Source of the DNA: Tetradesmus obliquus
Taxonomy: Eukaryota; Chlorophyta; Chlorophyceae; Sphaeropleales; Scenedesmaceae
Direction of reading: 5' to 3'
Length of the DNA: 64,000 nt
Assembly: GCA_030272155.1 (NCBI GenBank)
Contig: CP126199.1
Coordinates: 4,204,501 to 4,268,500 of the forward strand
The notes below the pieces were generated by a model that searched no databases, was not told the DNA's origin, and saw only the letters and a program-made list of their open reading frames with translations. Shown piece after piece: positions 47,001 to 59,641 of the stretch. Position numbers and translations under genes: made by a program. Position 1 is the stretch's first letter, and each line of letters begins with the position of its first letter.

Positions 47001-48124
47001 GCATATCAACCCAACTCACTTCGAGCGTCTGCATGATCAGGTGCTGCAGGTTTGCTGCCATCTTGTACTCCCGCAGCAGCTGCAGCGCCCGCTCCAGGCG
47101 CCTGCATGCCTGCAGCACCACTGTGCCGCCATCCGCATCCAGCGCTGCTGCTGCTTCATCACAGTGTGCCAGCGCGACTGACGTAGCTACATCAGGCGCA
47201 AACGGCTCAGTGCTGTGCTGCTGCAGCCAGCTGCTGCCGAGCTCCACCACCAGCCCACTCTCGCCAGACTCCTGCAGCAGCACCAGCGCTGCAGGCAGGT
47301 TGTGCATGCTGACCGCTACATTGCAGCCGCTGCTGTCATATGCCCGCCTGCTTGGCAGGGAGCCCAAGCACTCTGCTGCTGCGCGCAGCAGCACTGCCCT
47401 GTAGAAGAGCGTGTCCTGGCTGTAGCCCACATCAGGCGGCTGAGACAGCACGCGCTCGTATGCTTGGCGCACTGAGGTGTGCGAGCAGGACTTGCTGAGG
47501 CCCAGGCAGCTGTTGCACAGCACAGAATGACACGCGGGGCAACACAGTGAGAAGGCAAGCCTGCAACACATCACTGCAAGCCAATTAACCTGCATGCTGG
47601 CTGTGGAGGTACCATCGTGTGGTCGTTGATGTGCCAAGTCTGCTACATCCGCAACAAGCATGCCCCACGCAGATCATGCATGCATGGCACCTTGGCATCC
47701 CCGTGCCATGCACCATGTGAAGATGGCCTGCACTTTGCTGGAGGTGGCACGGGAGCGGGCAAGCAAAGCTCCCGAAAAACGGTGTCGACAAAAGTTCATG
47801 CCTTCAAAACACAGCATAGCAGAAGCAGTGATGCTGCTGCTGCAAGCTGCTGCTGCCTCACCTGTAGTAGTCCAGCGGCAGGGTGATAGTGTCTGCTGCA
47901 GCAGGTGCCCTGCGACTGCCACTGGTTGTCCTGGCTGCTTCAAGCTCTATACTACTGGCTGCATAAGCTGCAGCAGACACTTGGAAGGTCTGCAGATGCT
48001 GGTGCTGCTTGATGATGGTGGGCCACAGCTGCTGTGCAGGAATGCGTCTATGCAGCAACTGCCTGGGGCAAGTGATGTTTGGCAGCACGCCGGCATGGCG
48101 TCTACTTGCTACTGAAAGCTTCAT
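44050..48124 (-). CDS. ARC6-like plastid division protein
   Basis: Eight exons (48124-47862, 47509-47020, 46761-46576, 46131-45970, 45737-45603, 45425-45258, 45052-44500, 44279-44050) join in phase to 728 residues. The ~75-residue leader is basic and looks like a transit peptide. Residues ~82-145 are a J-like domain: LPLDYY, LGLSKSC, QAYERVLSQPP and GYSQDTLFYRAVLLRAAAECL. Helical stromal blocks typical of ARC6/Ftn2 follow: ALVLLQESGESGLVVELG, LELLALPL, DVSLERAACALLLGNAPQAL and PGLYVLSQAWL. A membrane segment lies at ~483-502 (TIPAAVAAFFVWLVKSAW). In plants ARC6 anchors FtsZ at the inner envelope. The C-terminal part here is low-complexity and ends in a second hydrophobic stretch; the usual C-terminal intermembrane-space domain is not recognisable. 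The intron after exon 6 has a GC donor (CAG then GCAAGT). Confidence 0.8.
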
Positions 48125-48990
48125 CTGGACGATACGGCTGTGTCAAGTCACTACCATGGGGATCGCGACAGAAGGGCGGTGTAACTGCCAACAGCTGAGC
48201 AGAGTGGTGCTGCTGCTCGGTAACTATTTGTTTTTCAGCAAATCGCATCAAGATCGTTGCAAGACGGGCCACTTTCGGCTTGCATGTTCTACAAACTGAC
48301 AACGAGTTTGAAAGCTTCGCTGTAACAGGTTTGACTGCTCAACACCATTGGCCTGTACGAGTCTTTTCCCTCATCTGCCGATGCCATGCACGCACCGTGT
48401 GCCATCATGAAGGGCGATCTAGCGCAGGCTGCCAGTACGAAGTTACTGGCATGTCTGCATCTGCCCTGCTGCACCGCTGTGCTGCAGCGGACAACACCGG
48501 GCACACGCACAGCCTGTATAAAATTGGTACAACGTGCCTGTATGCACACAGTTGGGATTGCAATACTTGAACCACATTCACCTTGTTACCAATCAAGCCA
48601 TATGTGCTCCATCGGCATACTGCATGGCAGATCCTGCAGGGCACAGCACAAGCATGGCCTTCCAGCAGCACGCCCGGCGTGAACATGATGCACCGCTGTA
48701 CGTCTGCCGTACAAGTGCACTTGTGACACCAAAATCAACAGGCAAGGCAACCTTTCACATTTCGTCCTCCACCAGCAATTGTGCATCGCCAGCAATTGTG
48801 CGTCACAACCGACAAAATGTGGGCGCAGTGCCTGTGGCTGTCCAGAGCAATTTACTACTGCAGGTCCTTTGCCATCCTGACCATCACAGCGATTGCGGGT
48901 GCTGACCATCACTGCTCTGCATCAGCTCTCCTATCAATACAGAACGCCTGCCTCCCTGCTGTACTCCCCAAGCACCCGCAGCCGCGCTGC
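48125..48990. other. Spacer between RPN3 3' end and ARC6-like 5' end
   Basis: Should contain the ARC6-like promoter and the RPN3 3' untranslated region. No exon or repeat is seen. Confidence 0.5.
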
Positions 48991-51900
48991 CTACAGCTCG
49001 TCGTCCTCCTCCTCCTCAATCGCGCGCGCAATCTCCTCCACGCTCATGCTCTCCTTGCCGCCGTTGGCGGCCGCCAGCGCGCGCTTGTGCGCGTCGGGCT
49101 CGAAGCGCATCGCCTTGACCGCCTCGTTGTGCAGGTTGAGGCAGAACGCGATGCGCTCGTGGAACGCGGCCTGCAAGGAGCAACCAGAAGCGTGATGAGT
49201 GGTGGAAGCAAGTATCCTTACTGTGTAAGTAACTGGCAGCAGGCAGAGCAGGTGCGCCAGCAAGCTCGAACTGTTTGTATCTGCGCGCTTGGCAGGTGCA
49301 TGTCCTGATCAGGCGACGATCAGCAGTGATGGCAGGTGCATGTCCTGATCAGGCGACGATCAGCAGTGATGGCTGGATGCGCCGTTCCACGCCTGGCATG
49401 GTGCTGTGCTCTGCCAGTCTAGCTAACTCTGCTTGCACCTCTGCTCGCCCCCAGCGCGCTGCAGGCGTCCCACCTGCGGCTCGTTGGTGCTGTAGAGGTC
49501 TGTCAGCTCGCGCGTGGCCAGGAAGCCGCCCGCGTGGTCCAGCACCGCGTCGATGCCGCCGTCGCGGATGGCCTTGGCGCAGATGTACTCCGCGTCCACC
49601 GCAGAGGGCAGCGCCAGCTTCTCAGCCACGTCCTGAAGCAGCAGCGTACAGAATGCAGCAGCAGCAGCAGCGTGGAGCAGCAGCAGCACGCAGCGCAGTC
49701 CAGTTGCCGACCCTTGAGCAGGGGGCAGACAAAAGAGTTCGTGCCAGGATGCAAATCCGCTGTTGTGCTGAGTGCCAACGCAGGGTGAACATCGCGCCGC
49801 AAAGCACAAACATTGATTGTACCATCAAAAGTGAGCGCACAACCACACGCACACGTGCACAGCGCCCTCATTCAAGCTCGCGCACCTTGAGGCTGATGCG
49901 CGAGTAAGCCAGGTTGATGCGCCGCAGCCCGGTGCGGATGACGTTGTACTGCAGCCGCGTGATGAGGTTGGTGGTGCGGTCAGCCCTGAAGGCGCCCGCA
50001 AACTTGTCGCTGGCGGCCCGGAACTGCGCCAGGTCGCCGCTGCGCACCGCGCACGTGAGCTCGAAGTAGGGCGCCAGCGGGCCACGCATGCCCGGCGCAG
50101 AGAACTCCTCGCGCTCAGGCACCTCACCCAGCAGCAGCCGCACCTGCGAGGTGGGTGGATGGCGGTGGGGGGGGGGGCAAGCAGGCACAACAGGCAGTCG
50201 CCGCATCGGCATGCTGCGATGTGCAGCTGCAGTGGCAGACGCCAGCATGCTTCCAACTACTATGTCCTACACAATCATCTTTCCTACGTAGACACACCGT
50301 GATAAGCTGCAGAACTCGTATGCAACGGGTTCCTGTCCTCGCTGCATCATCCACCCGCAGCACCCGCCAGCACCACCCCATGTTCACTGCCCCTGCAGCC
50401 GCGCCCCCCGCCGCGCACCAGGATGAGCCACTTGTTGCATGCCACGCGGAAGCCGTGCGCGCAGGTGGGCGCCTTGCGGCTGGCCTGCTGCAGCACCTCC
50501 TTGGCCTCGCTGTACTCCAGCTGGATGGCGCGGATGGTGCCCAGGTAGAACAGGTAGCGGCAGTACTGACCCGGCACGCGCCAGCTGTCAGCCTTCTGCG
50601 CCTTGCTGCGGAACTTCTCCGCCTGCAGTGGAGGGTGGGGAGGAGTGATGCGCGAGTGCGCCATGGCAAGGGGCGGCGGGTGAGTGGTCTGATCATTACG
50701 ATGAAGAGAGTGCTGAGCAGCGCAGCGCTGTCTCAGCAAGCTGGCAAACAGAGGGCAGGCTTCCATACCAGCATGCAGTACCAGGACTGCGGAGCCACCG
50801 CAGCGGCCGCTGCATCCTGCTCTGCTGCTGGTTGAGCCTGCCCACGCACATCTCTATCACAAGCGGGCCGTGGCTGCCGCAGCTACGCCAGGCCTTGCCC
50901 CCCCCCCCCCCCCCCCCCACACCCCCCCGCACCTGGTCGTACAGGTTGTAGGCCAGGTAGTTGCGCAGCAGCAGGTTGAGCAGCGTCTCCGCGCCCACCG
51001 CGTCGTGGCGCAGCCCGGCTGTGCAGTGCGCGGCCATCAGCGTGCTGCACAACAATGATACGGCAGCAGTCAGAAACGCCAATAGAAATGGCACAGCACA
51101 TGAGCAACGCAAGAAGTGCGGCTCCTCGCCAGGACGCAGAACAGATATGTTGTATGCCGCCGCCACTCGGTAATCCGCTGCTGAGCTGCAGTTGTGTGCA
51201 GGCGCTGAGTTGGTGACTGCTGCTGGTGCTCACCTGCGCACATCTGCCAGGGCGCCGGTGCACTCGTATGCCCAGGAGTAGTAGAAATAGATGCGCGCCC
51301 CGATGGCGTCCAGCGTGCGCCGGTTGTGCTGCTGCAGCAGGCCCACGGCAGCGTCAGCCACCTCTCGAGCCTGCAGCAGAAACAGGAAGCAACAGCAGCA
51401 CAGCACACACAAGCGTTGCACTGAGGGCGTGACAGCGCATGCTTGCAGGACACCCTGCAAGCAGGCCCATCCCTCACCGTACACCATGCTGCGCCTACAT
51501 ACCATGATACACTGCGAAACAGCCAGAGCAACAACACCCCTGCTAAACAGCCAGAGCAACACTAACACCCCTGCTAACCCAGCTTCCCGGGTTCGATCGT
51601 TCAATGATGATGAACCGTCTAGCCAGCTATGCAGCTGCACGTCACCTTGCCCCCACCGGCATACATGCACACCAGCTGCTGCCCTGCCCTTGCTGCATAC
51701 AGCGCAACAGTGTAGCCATGTCCTTACCTGTATGAAGTGCTTCCTGTCCAGCAGGTACACCAGCACCAGCAGGTAGCTGTACAGCTCCACCTCTGGCAGC
51801 TGGCTGGGGCCGCACGCAGCGCCTGCATCGCCACCGCCCTCAGCATCTGCTGCTGCTGCTGTTGCATCGTCCTCCATCGGAGCCACATCAGCATCCTGCA

Positions 51901-52575
51901 CACCAACGGGTCCACAAAAGACAGCCGTAGATACACAAAATCATCATGTGCCTCTAGTGGCCCCTTCTAATAGCTTGCTGTGTCTGCTTGCACACACCGC
52001 ACACACCCCATACTACGTCCAGCTGTTCACTGTTGATTGTTCCATATGTTCAAATAGCTGCGAAACCGCTGCAGGGGATCCGCACTGCAACAGCATCGTA
52101 CAGCGCAGTGCACCGCCATGTGTCCAGCCTCAAGCTATATCTGTGTGCAAGCACCAAACGATGAGGACACCCACGCAACATGTACTGCCTGCCAACAGCT
52201 GTGAGCAGTCGCACAGTGCAACGCTAAGCGCATCTGCAGCTCCTTCTTGACGTTTTGCTTGTTGATATCCCTGCCCCAGCCCACCTGCTTGAGGTATTCC
52301 TGCAGGAAGCCGGCTGAGCTGCTGTCCTGCGGCAGGTAGGTCTTGACGAAGCGAGCCAGGTCGCTTGCAGTCATGTGCTTGCGCACCATGGCGGTCTGCC
52401 GCATCAGCCTGCCCATCAGCAGCCGCGTCTCCTTGGTCTTGACAGACTTCTCCAGCAGGCTCACGATGCCCTGCATGCCCTCTTTGACGCTGAAGGGCTT
52501 GGGCTGCTGCTGCTCTGCATCCTTGGCGGGTACTGCTGCATCTGCAGCTGCTGCTGCAACCTGCTCCTGCACCAT
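48991..52575 (-). CDS. RPN3: 26S proteasome regulatory subunit RPN3 (PSMD3)
   Basis: Eight exons (52575-52285, 51895-51728, 51370-51234, 51044-50933, 50622-50419, 50143-49886, 49632-49474, 49170-48991) join in phase to 502 residues, close to the usual RPN3 length. Recognised blocks include [79 protein letters not shown] and [12 protein letters not shown]. The PCI region at ~320-440 contains [36 protein letters not shown] and [16 protein letters not shown]. The protein ends in an acidic [11 protein letters not shown]3 is a scaffold of the proteasome lid. The N-terminus is Ala/Gln-rich. Introns carry long homopolymer C/G runs beside splice sites (50899-50927 and 50167-50177). Confidence 0.95.
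49291..49372. repeat. 40-bp tandem duplication in RPN3 intron 7
   Basis: Two identical copies start GGCAGGTGCATG at 49291 and 49331. They lie wholly within the intron between 49171 and 49473, so the protein is unaffected. Confidence 0.9.
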
Positions 52576-54265
52576 GGCTCAGCTGCCCCGAGGCTACGAG
52601 CGCAGTTGCGAATACAGCCTCGTTGTGCAAGCTCCTACGGCGATCAGCTGATCTGGGCTTTTAAAGACAGGCAACCAACGCAACTGTGCGGGGCTCACGT
52701 CAGTTGATGCGTCTCGGTGCTCACAGCAAGCAGACACTTCTCGTAAGCTATGGATCACGCATAATCCAACTGCAATATGCTAGTCGAGTGTACTGGAAGC
52801 TAGCCCATAGGGCCTCTGGTGGTGCAGGGTGGTGGTGCAAGGGCTTTGGTGCGAGACAGGAAGTGCTTTCATAAATGGCCCAAAAACACATCTTCAGAGC
52901 TGACATCTTTGCATGTTGCGGCGAATATCAGGCGCTGATATGAACGCAGCATCATTGACCAATGTTTTACTGGGGAACTTGACTAGGACTGTCCTCACTC
53001 TGCCAAATGGTGGCCAGGCGGTTATAGACAGGCCAGAGGATTGTTGTAAGGGTCGTGCTTATCAATGCTGCTGATTAGACGCAACATGTTTGAATGCCAG
53101 ACGTGGACAGAGTGGGGAAAAACAGCAACATTGATTTCAACACCACCAGCGTATCATACGCGCAGTGCACGACGTCAAGGACCGTTCCTCTTTAATTATT
53201 ACCCCTCTTCTAAACTAGAGGGAGAGGAGGGGGTGTCAGGTCAGGGTTGAGATGCAGCGGACAGTAGCTTCTGCACTTTAACCTGTAAATGCCCTGATGA
53301 TACTCAGTGTAACCCTGTGCAGCTTCTCTGTAGGGGATCAGGAAGGTCACTGAAATGCCAACGGCCATGTGGTGCACGATAGTCAGGCATCATTAGCCTG
53401 ACAATGCTGAAAACCGCCACTGGTTGCAATTTCATTGGTGGGCGACTCCCCTAAGCAACGAGCAAGGCTGATCAAAGCACAGCTGCAAGCTGACGTGTGA
53501 CAACACACACACACCACCACCCAGCTGACCTCATGCTGAGCCACCACAACAAAGAATTAAAACTGGTGCATGCTCTCTTTTATGCACATCTGGACCTCCA
53601 ACAACCCAACAGGGTTCTCTGACGCCCACATGTACTAATCTCAATGGGCACCTTTCTGGCAGTCTGTCATCTTGGGGTGAGGTGCACCAGTGGCACATGA
53701 TGGCCGATCGCCGCTGAGGGACTCTACATCCTCTACTAGTTCTAGGAACACTTTGTTTCTGCCATGGACGTCCCTTTTCCCGTCACGTAACGCTCAGCAC
53801 TGGTTTCTCTTCACATAGGCACCATTCGCAACCTCGTCTTAGCTTTGGTGTGCGGAGGTGTCACTGAAAATAGTTTCCGGTCGGCGGGACGCTGCGATGA
53901 GCCCTGCTGCAGTGGTAAGCCTCGGCTAAGACTGGCAAGCTGTGCACTTACCCTTGAAAGCCACGCCGTTCACGCCCGACACTGTTTTATTGTATAATCG
54001 TACGTCTGTTGCATATATTCAGGGCTCTAGTTGCTGACGATGCTCCAACAACTAGTTGGCAGCAGTGTGAAATCTCACACCACCGGCTTGCAGCCCATCA
54101 CCCTTGGAAACGCTTCTAGGCCCCACTATTTCTCAAGTAGTCCTTCAACTGCCTGCGTGTGACTCCTTGTAGGCAAGCAGGCTTGCAGGGCTTGTCCCTT
54201 ATGCAGGGAGGGATGGCACAGCAGTAGACGGAGCAGCAGCAGTGTCCGATGAGGTCTCACCATTC
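52576..54265. other. Divergent intergenic region
   Basis: Lies between the 5' ends of RPN3 and the second kinase; should hold both promoters. No repeat, domain or RNA gene was recognised. An in-frame TAG near 54172 bounds the kinase frame upstream of its first ATG. Confidence 0.5.
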
Positions 54266-57200
54266 ATGACAATGCAGAATGATGGCCGCATTCCTTCAGC
54301 TCTGCGCCAGAGCAGCACCAGCTTCAACAACAAAGATGCCTACAGCTACACCGCAGGGGTGCAGGCGATGCAGCAGGATCACATTGCTGCCACAGCGCAG
54401 CGCCCGCCAGTGCCGCGCCGCAGCTCTGAAACTGGCACAGCGCAGCGCCGCAGCACAGCTGGCGGCGACCAGCAGGCGTATGGCATGCCTGCTGTCGTGC
54501 CCTTCATGCCCCTCAGCAGCGGCTGGAACAGCGTAGATGATGAGCTGGGTCAGGAGCTGTCCATCGAGCTGCACAAGCAGAAGCAGCCGCAGCATGCAGC
54601 AGACCAGGGCCACAGGTTTGCGCCATGCTTGGAGGAGCAGCAGATATGGGAGCAGGACAGCTGGGGCATGTTTACGGGCCACATGAAGCAGCAGCACCAG
54701 CAGCCTCAGCAGCAGCAGCAGCCTCAGCAGCAGCAGCAGCAACCACAGCTGCAACAACAGCAGTCGGCCAGCGGCACCCCGCGGCAAGGCAGGCTGCACA
54801 AGCTGCTGTCGTCGCTGCACCTGCCGCAAGGCAGGCACTGCAGGCTGGCCAGCCACGGCAGCAGAGGCCCTGCCAGCCCACACAAGCAGCAGCAGCAGCA
54901 TCGTGCGGCCTGCAGCCCAGCAGTGTCCCCGCACAGCCACATGTCAGGCACAGCAGTCTCACCTGTCGTGTCCAACTCCACTGGCTCCAGCACCAGCAGG
55001 CACTCCTCGCCATTCGCCTGGTGCCACATGCGGCTGTCAGATGATGGCACGTCGGCAGTACCCGGGGGCATCGCAGGCGTGCGTGTGCCTGTGGCCCCAC
55101 TGTCGCCAGTGGCCAGCCAGTCATGCCCATCCAGCCCTTTCGGCAGCCAGCCAGGCAGCTTGCGAGCAGCAGCCGTGCCAGCAGCAGCATGCCACAGCAG
55201 CGTCAGTGGCCCTGCTGGGCGGCAGGCCTCCACTGCAGCGGGCCGCATTGTGTCTGACCCCGGGGGCCCTCCCATCATGTGCATGCTGTCTGTGTCAGCA
55301 GAAGCAGAGGCGCAGCTGCTGCAGCAGCTGAGTGCGCCATCAGGGCCGCCGCAGCAGCAGCAGCCCGCAGCAGCAGCGCCGGTCGCTGTTCCCCAGGCAG
55401 ACCCGCGCAGCAGCGGCAGCTTCAACAGGCATGCCTGCGGCAGCGGCCGCCACAGCCACCGCCTGGTGCCGCGCCGCAGCTCGCTGGACCACCGCTGCCC
55501 GCTGCGCTCCGGCCTGGCGCGCTGCCAGCTGCACGCGCAGCAGCAGCAGCACGGCGGCGCCAACAGCCCCAAGCTTGAGGTAAGCACCAGCCTGCGCACT
55601 GCGCTGGTGCAGCTGGAGCACACCGCCAGCGTGCACGCCAACCGGCTGCGTGAGCGGCTGCACTGCGGCCTGGCGCGGCTCACGTCCTTCTCGCCACAGG
55701 CGGAGGGCGTGCTGCGGCTGCCAGTGGGCCGCGAGGTGCTGCGCGACTGGGAGTTTGGGCCGGAGATTGGCTCGGGGGCCAGCTGCGTGACGCGGCTGGT
55801 GCAGAGCCGGCTGACGGGCGAGCCCGCGGCGTGCAAGACGATCAACAAATCGGGCATCTTCCGCAGCGCCGCGCTCAAGGCTGCCATGCTGGGCGTGCAG
55901 CGCGAGCTGGCCATCATGCAGCACACCAGCGGGCACCCGCACGTGGTGCAGCTGCGGGGCATCTATGAGGATGCGCGCGCGCTGCACCTGGTGATGGACT
56001 GGTGCGCTGGCGGCTGCCTGGAGGCGCTGGTGGCGTGCAAGCTGCCTGAGGGCAAGCTGCAGGAGCCGGCTGCTGCTGCTGTGGCCAAGGCAGTGCTGGA
56101 GGTGCTGGCACATGTGCATGAGCGGTGAGTGGCGGGGCGCAAGCGTGCATCGTTAGTTTGCTGATAGAGCTGCGCGCTCACGCGCTCTGCTAGTGGTTTG
56201 GAATTCTTTCGCTCCTTTTGGGTTCACAGCACGGTGTGTATGCAAGCAAGAGGAGGGCCCACGTGTAGGCAGCCACTGACCAACGCTGCGGCTGCTGTCT
56301 GCTGCTGTGAACCACTGCAGGGGTGTGGTGCACCGCGACATAAAGCCTGGCAACGTGCTGCTGTGCAGCCTCAATGAGGATGCGCCAGGCGAGCTGACCA
56401 CGGACTGTGTCAAGGTCACAGACTTTGGCATCTCAGTGCCCTTCACGCCTGGCAGGGTGAGCCTGCACACACATGCTGCAGCTGTTGATGTGGCAAGGTA
56501 TAAGCAGAGGGTGTGCAGCTGATTGAGTTGCCGCGTCCTCGTGCCTGCCGTAGCTATGAGCGCTGACATTGTACCGCAGCTTGCATGCATGTGGCTGTGC
56601 TTGCTGGTCACCATTGTCTGGGCGCGTGCCTGACATCCGTCTGGTCCTCCTGCTGCTCATTATCGTTGCCGCTGTTCTTGTTTCCTTGCTGCTACAGCCG
56701 CTGACTGAGCTGGCGGGCACCATGGAGTACTTGGCCCCGGAGGTGCTGCAGCGCTGCTACGGCACTGCCGCCGACGTGTGGAGCACGGGCGTGATGCTGC
56801 ACGAGCTGCTGTGCGGGCAGCTGCCCTTTGCGGGAGACACGCTGGAGCAGGTGCGGCGCTGCTGCGGGTGCTGCCTGGGGGTGCTGCTGCTGGTTTGTAT
56901 CCTGGTAGACATTCTTGCTAGTGGTGGCTAAGACCGACTGAGTAGTGCGTCGTATATAAGATGTGCCAGCGTCCTTCGCTGGCACACTGCTGAACTGGCT
57001 GCCGCCCTGGTGTGTGCCCACAGCCTACAGTAACCAGCAAGCATACTTACGGCCTGCCTGCCTGCCTGCTGATCTGCTTGTGCTGCAGATGGCGCAGTGC
57101 ATCCAGAAGACGGAGGTGGACCTGTCGGGGCCTGCCTGGACGGGCGTGTCTCACGAGGCCAAGCAGCTGGTGGCGCTGTGCCTGCAGAAGGACCCACGCG

Positions 57201-57268
57201 ACAGGCCCACAGCGCGGCAGCTGCTGGACACCTTTGCTGCATGGCTGGAGCTGGGCTCCGGCGTGTGA
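54266..57268 (+). CDS. Serine/threonine protein kinase, CaMK/CDPK-like, long N-terminal region
   Basis: Four exons (54266-56124, 56321-56456, 56698-56850, 57089-57268) join in phase to 775 residues. The ~490-residue N-terminal region is Gln/Ser/Ala-rich with several RRSS-type sites (VPRRSSETG, LVPRRSSLDH) that could be phosphorylated. The kinase domain starts near 494: FGPEIGSGASCV (intact glycine loop), AACKTINKSG with the ATP-binding Lys, VHRDIKPGNVLL, VTDFGIS, GTMEYLAPEVLQ, DVWSTGVMLHELLCGQLPF and DPRDRPTARQLL. All catalytic residues are present. Sequence style resembles calcium/calmodulin-dependent kinases, but there are no EF hands after the domain. The start is the first ATG after an in-frame stop. 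Substrate and pathway are unknown. Confidence 0.85.
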
Positions 57269-59641
57269 GCGCATGCACAGCAGCTCGATGCAGCTACATG
57301 CAGGTTGGATTGCGCTGCAGCGCATTCTGCACTGGTGTCGAGTCGTGGGTGGAGGTGGGAGCGGGACTGCATTGCAGGCGCTGCTGTCCTGCCCAGCCAT
57401 CGTTGTAGGCGGCATGGCTGGGGGTGGCTCCTGTGTAGCAAACGGATGTTTCCACTGAGTATGTAGGCGCCGTGTGAGGTTGGTGTGGCACAAGGACACG
57501 CGAGCCCTGCTTGCGAGGCTGCTGCAGCTGTGCTTCGTGTTGATGCTGCGGGTTGATGCTGTGGGTGGTTGTGAGGACAGGCGCCGCTGTGGATGTGGCT
57601 GCTGCATGCTTCTGGCCGTTTTGTGCAATGTGCCAAGCATGCGCTGTCGTTGTGTTGCTGATGCCCTGGTTTCATGGTAGCAGTGCAGCTGCATCGCCGG
57701 CTGCCTGTTTGTTTTGAGTCTCGCAGCAGCCTCTGGGGCTTTGTGGCCCGGGCTGCACGTTGTGCCTGGCAGTGCTCGCCATCCCTGTTAAACATTGTCG
57801 GACACCCGGTCAGCGCTAACGTCGTTCCTCAGCAGCGGCTTTGTTGTTGGTGTGCAGTGTGTATGCGCGTGTTTCTGTCATATACGGCGTCTGGCCGCAT
57901 TCTTGGCCAGTGAACGCAGTAGGTAGACAGGCAGTGTTGCTGATTGGTGGGCAGGACATAAGTTTTCAACCGCCGCGATCGTGCTGCCATCCAGCAAACC
58001 TTCCGTGTCTAGACGACATATCTGGTGTATTTTGTGTGTCTTGCGGTGCTCCAGCGACTGGGGAGCAGGCAGATGACGCTTCTTTGATGCAACCAGCTGC
58101 GCCCTTTTTATCTCATTGCTGCGGGCCAACTCTTGGGCTAAGCTACGACGACATGTACATGTTGTGGGTGTTCAGAGGTTGCTACTGACCCACGCAGCTT
58201 CTTTGCAGCATAACGTCCCAGAGCACAGCGATGCTGTGCAGAATGCAGGGCAGGCGCCTGGGGCGTGCGGTGATGGCAGCTGCAGGTTGGTACTCAGCTG
58301 AGTCTGGGTGTGCATATGCTGCAGATGCAGCTCTTTCCAGATAATTTTGCTGTTTGCGCCGAGTACAAGTAGTGTACAAGTAGCGCAACAAAGTCACAAC
58401 GTGCCTGGCACCCTGGCCTGCGCTGTGTTGCCCGCCGCACTCAACTTACGACTACATGCATATGTATTGCGTTAACAAATGCCTGGTAATGATGTCACAA
58501 CAATCATGGTGTGCACCTGACGTGCTTCTAGCTTGTGCATGCTTGTTCTGAGCATGCTGGGATGTTCTTGTGGGGCGGTGCCACATCACACACACGACAG
58601 TTTCCACACCACAGGCAGTGACTCAATTGGAAGCGCACTGCCTGTGTGTTCCAGATATGTTGCCCAGTGCGGAGTTGATGCAGGCTACACAGCAGCAGCG
58701 TGCAGTGGCATTGCTTGGCAACAGCAGCAAACATGGCAGTACTGGTGACACTAGTGTGCACTAGTGTGCATTCGACATTGAGGTGATGGCTATGGCAGAG
58801 CCACTTGGCCAATTGTGTGGGCCGTAGTGCGGCTGCTGAGCATGCATCAGCTACTCAAGGCACTGATTGCCGTGCATAGTCGGGCACTCAGCCACTGAGG
58901 TGATGCTGTGTGCAATTGTGTCACCCAGTGCGTGTCATATGATGCACATCCTGAACAGGGTCCCTGGTTCATACTATGGGCTCTTGTACAGTGTCGGGCC
59001 AACTGGTTTCAGCAGCAGTGCTGACATGCTCGGACACGGTCAACCCTTTAACTGGTATCAGAGGGAAGCGGCATGTGCAGGTGTGCGTCAACTCCATGTT
59101 GTGTCTCTTCCTTCACAACATGCGCCATGTTGTGTCTCTTCCTTCACAACATGCGCCATGATGGTCTTGTGCTATACTGCGCAGTGGCATTGACGTCAGC
59201 ACCACTGGTAACAGTATCATCATGATGATCTCACTCAAATCGGATCAACCCCTATGAGCCTCTCGTTGGCTCCTGATTGGGGTTCCTACTCCTCAAGTCG
59301 TTGACTGGAGCATGTAATGTCATGTAATGTAACTTGTTGATGTCGAACGAACATGAATGTTGGGAATGCATGCGGGTACCCGGTGCTCAAGCCTCCAGCC
59401 CGCATGCTGCTCCTGAGCCAGCAAGCCTGCGGTGCTTGCTGCACGACCCACTTTGAGAATTGCGCCAGGACAGATGTTGGGCACCAGGAACATCCGGATA
59501 CTCCGGAGTATTACATCATGCAAGCCTTGCTCACAAGCACAGCATAGTATTGATACCTCAAACCCAGAATGGTGCTCGACACACAAGGGAAGAAGCCCTG
59601 TTATCCAGCCAACCTGCCTCGCACAGCACTCCTCAACGGCC
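57269..59641. other. Convergent 2.4-kb intergenic region
   Basis: Lies between the 3' ends of the kinase and the DUF1279 gene. It holds the hairpin duplication at 59094-59155 and a cluster of TGTAA motifs at about 59312-59332, which may be plus-strand polyadenylation signals though they lie 2 kb from the kinase stop. No exon is supported. Confidence 0.5.
59094..59155. repeat. 31-bp tandem duplication with internal hairpin
   Basis: Two identical 31-bp units starting CCATGTTGTG at 59094 and 59125. Each contains ATGTTGTG and its complement CACAACAT separated by about 11 bases, so each unit can form a stem-loop. Confidence 0.9.

Noticed and set aside
54724-55962. Minus-strand 412-codon frame opposite the kinase
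   Set aside because: Shadow of the kinase coding exon, which has clear domain motifs on the plus strand.
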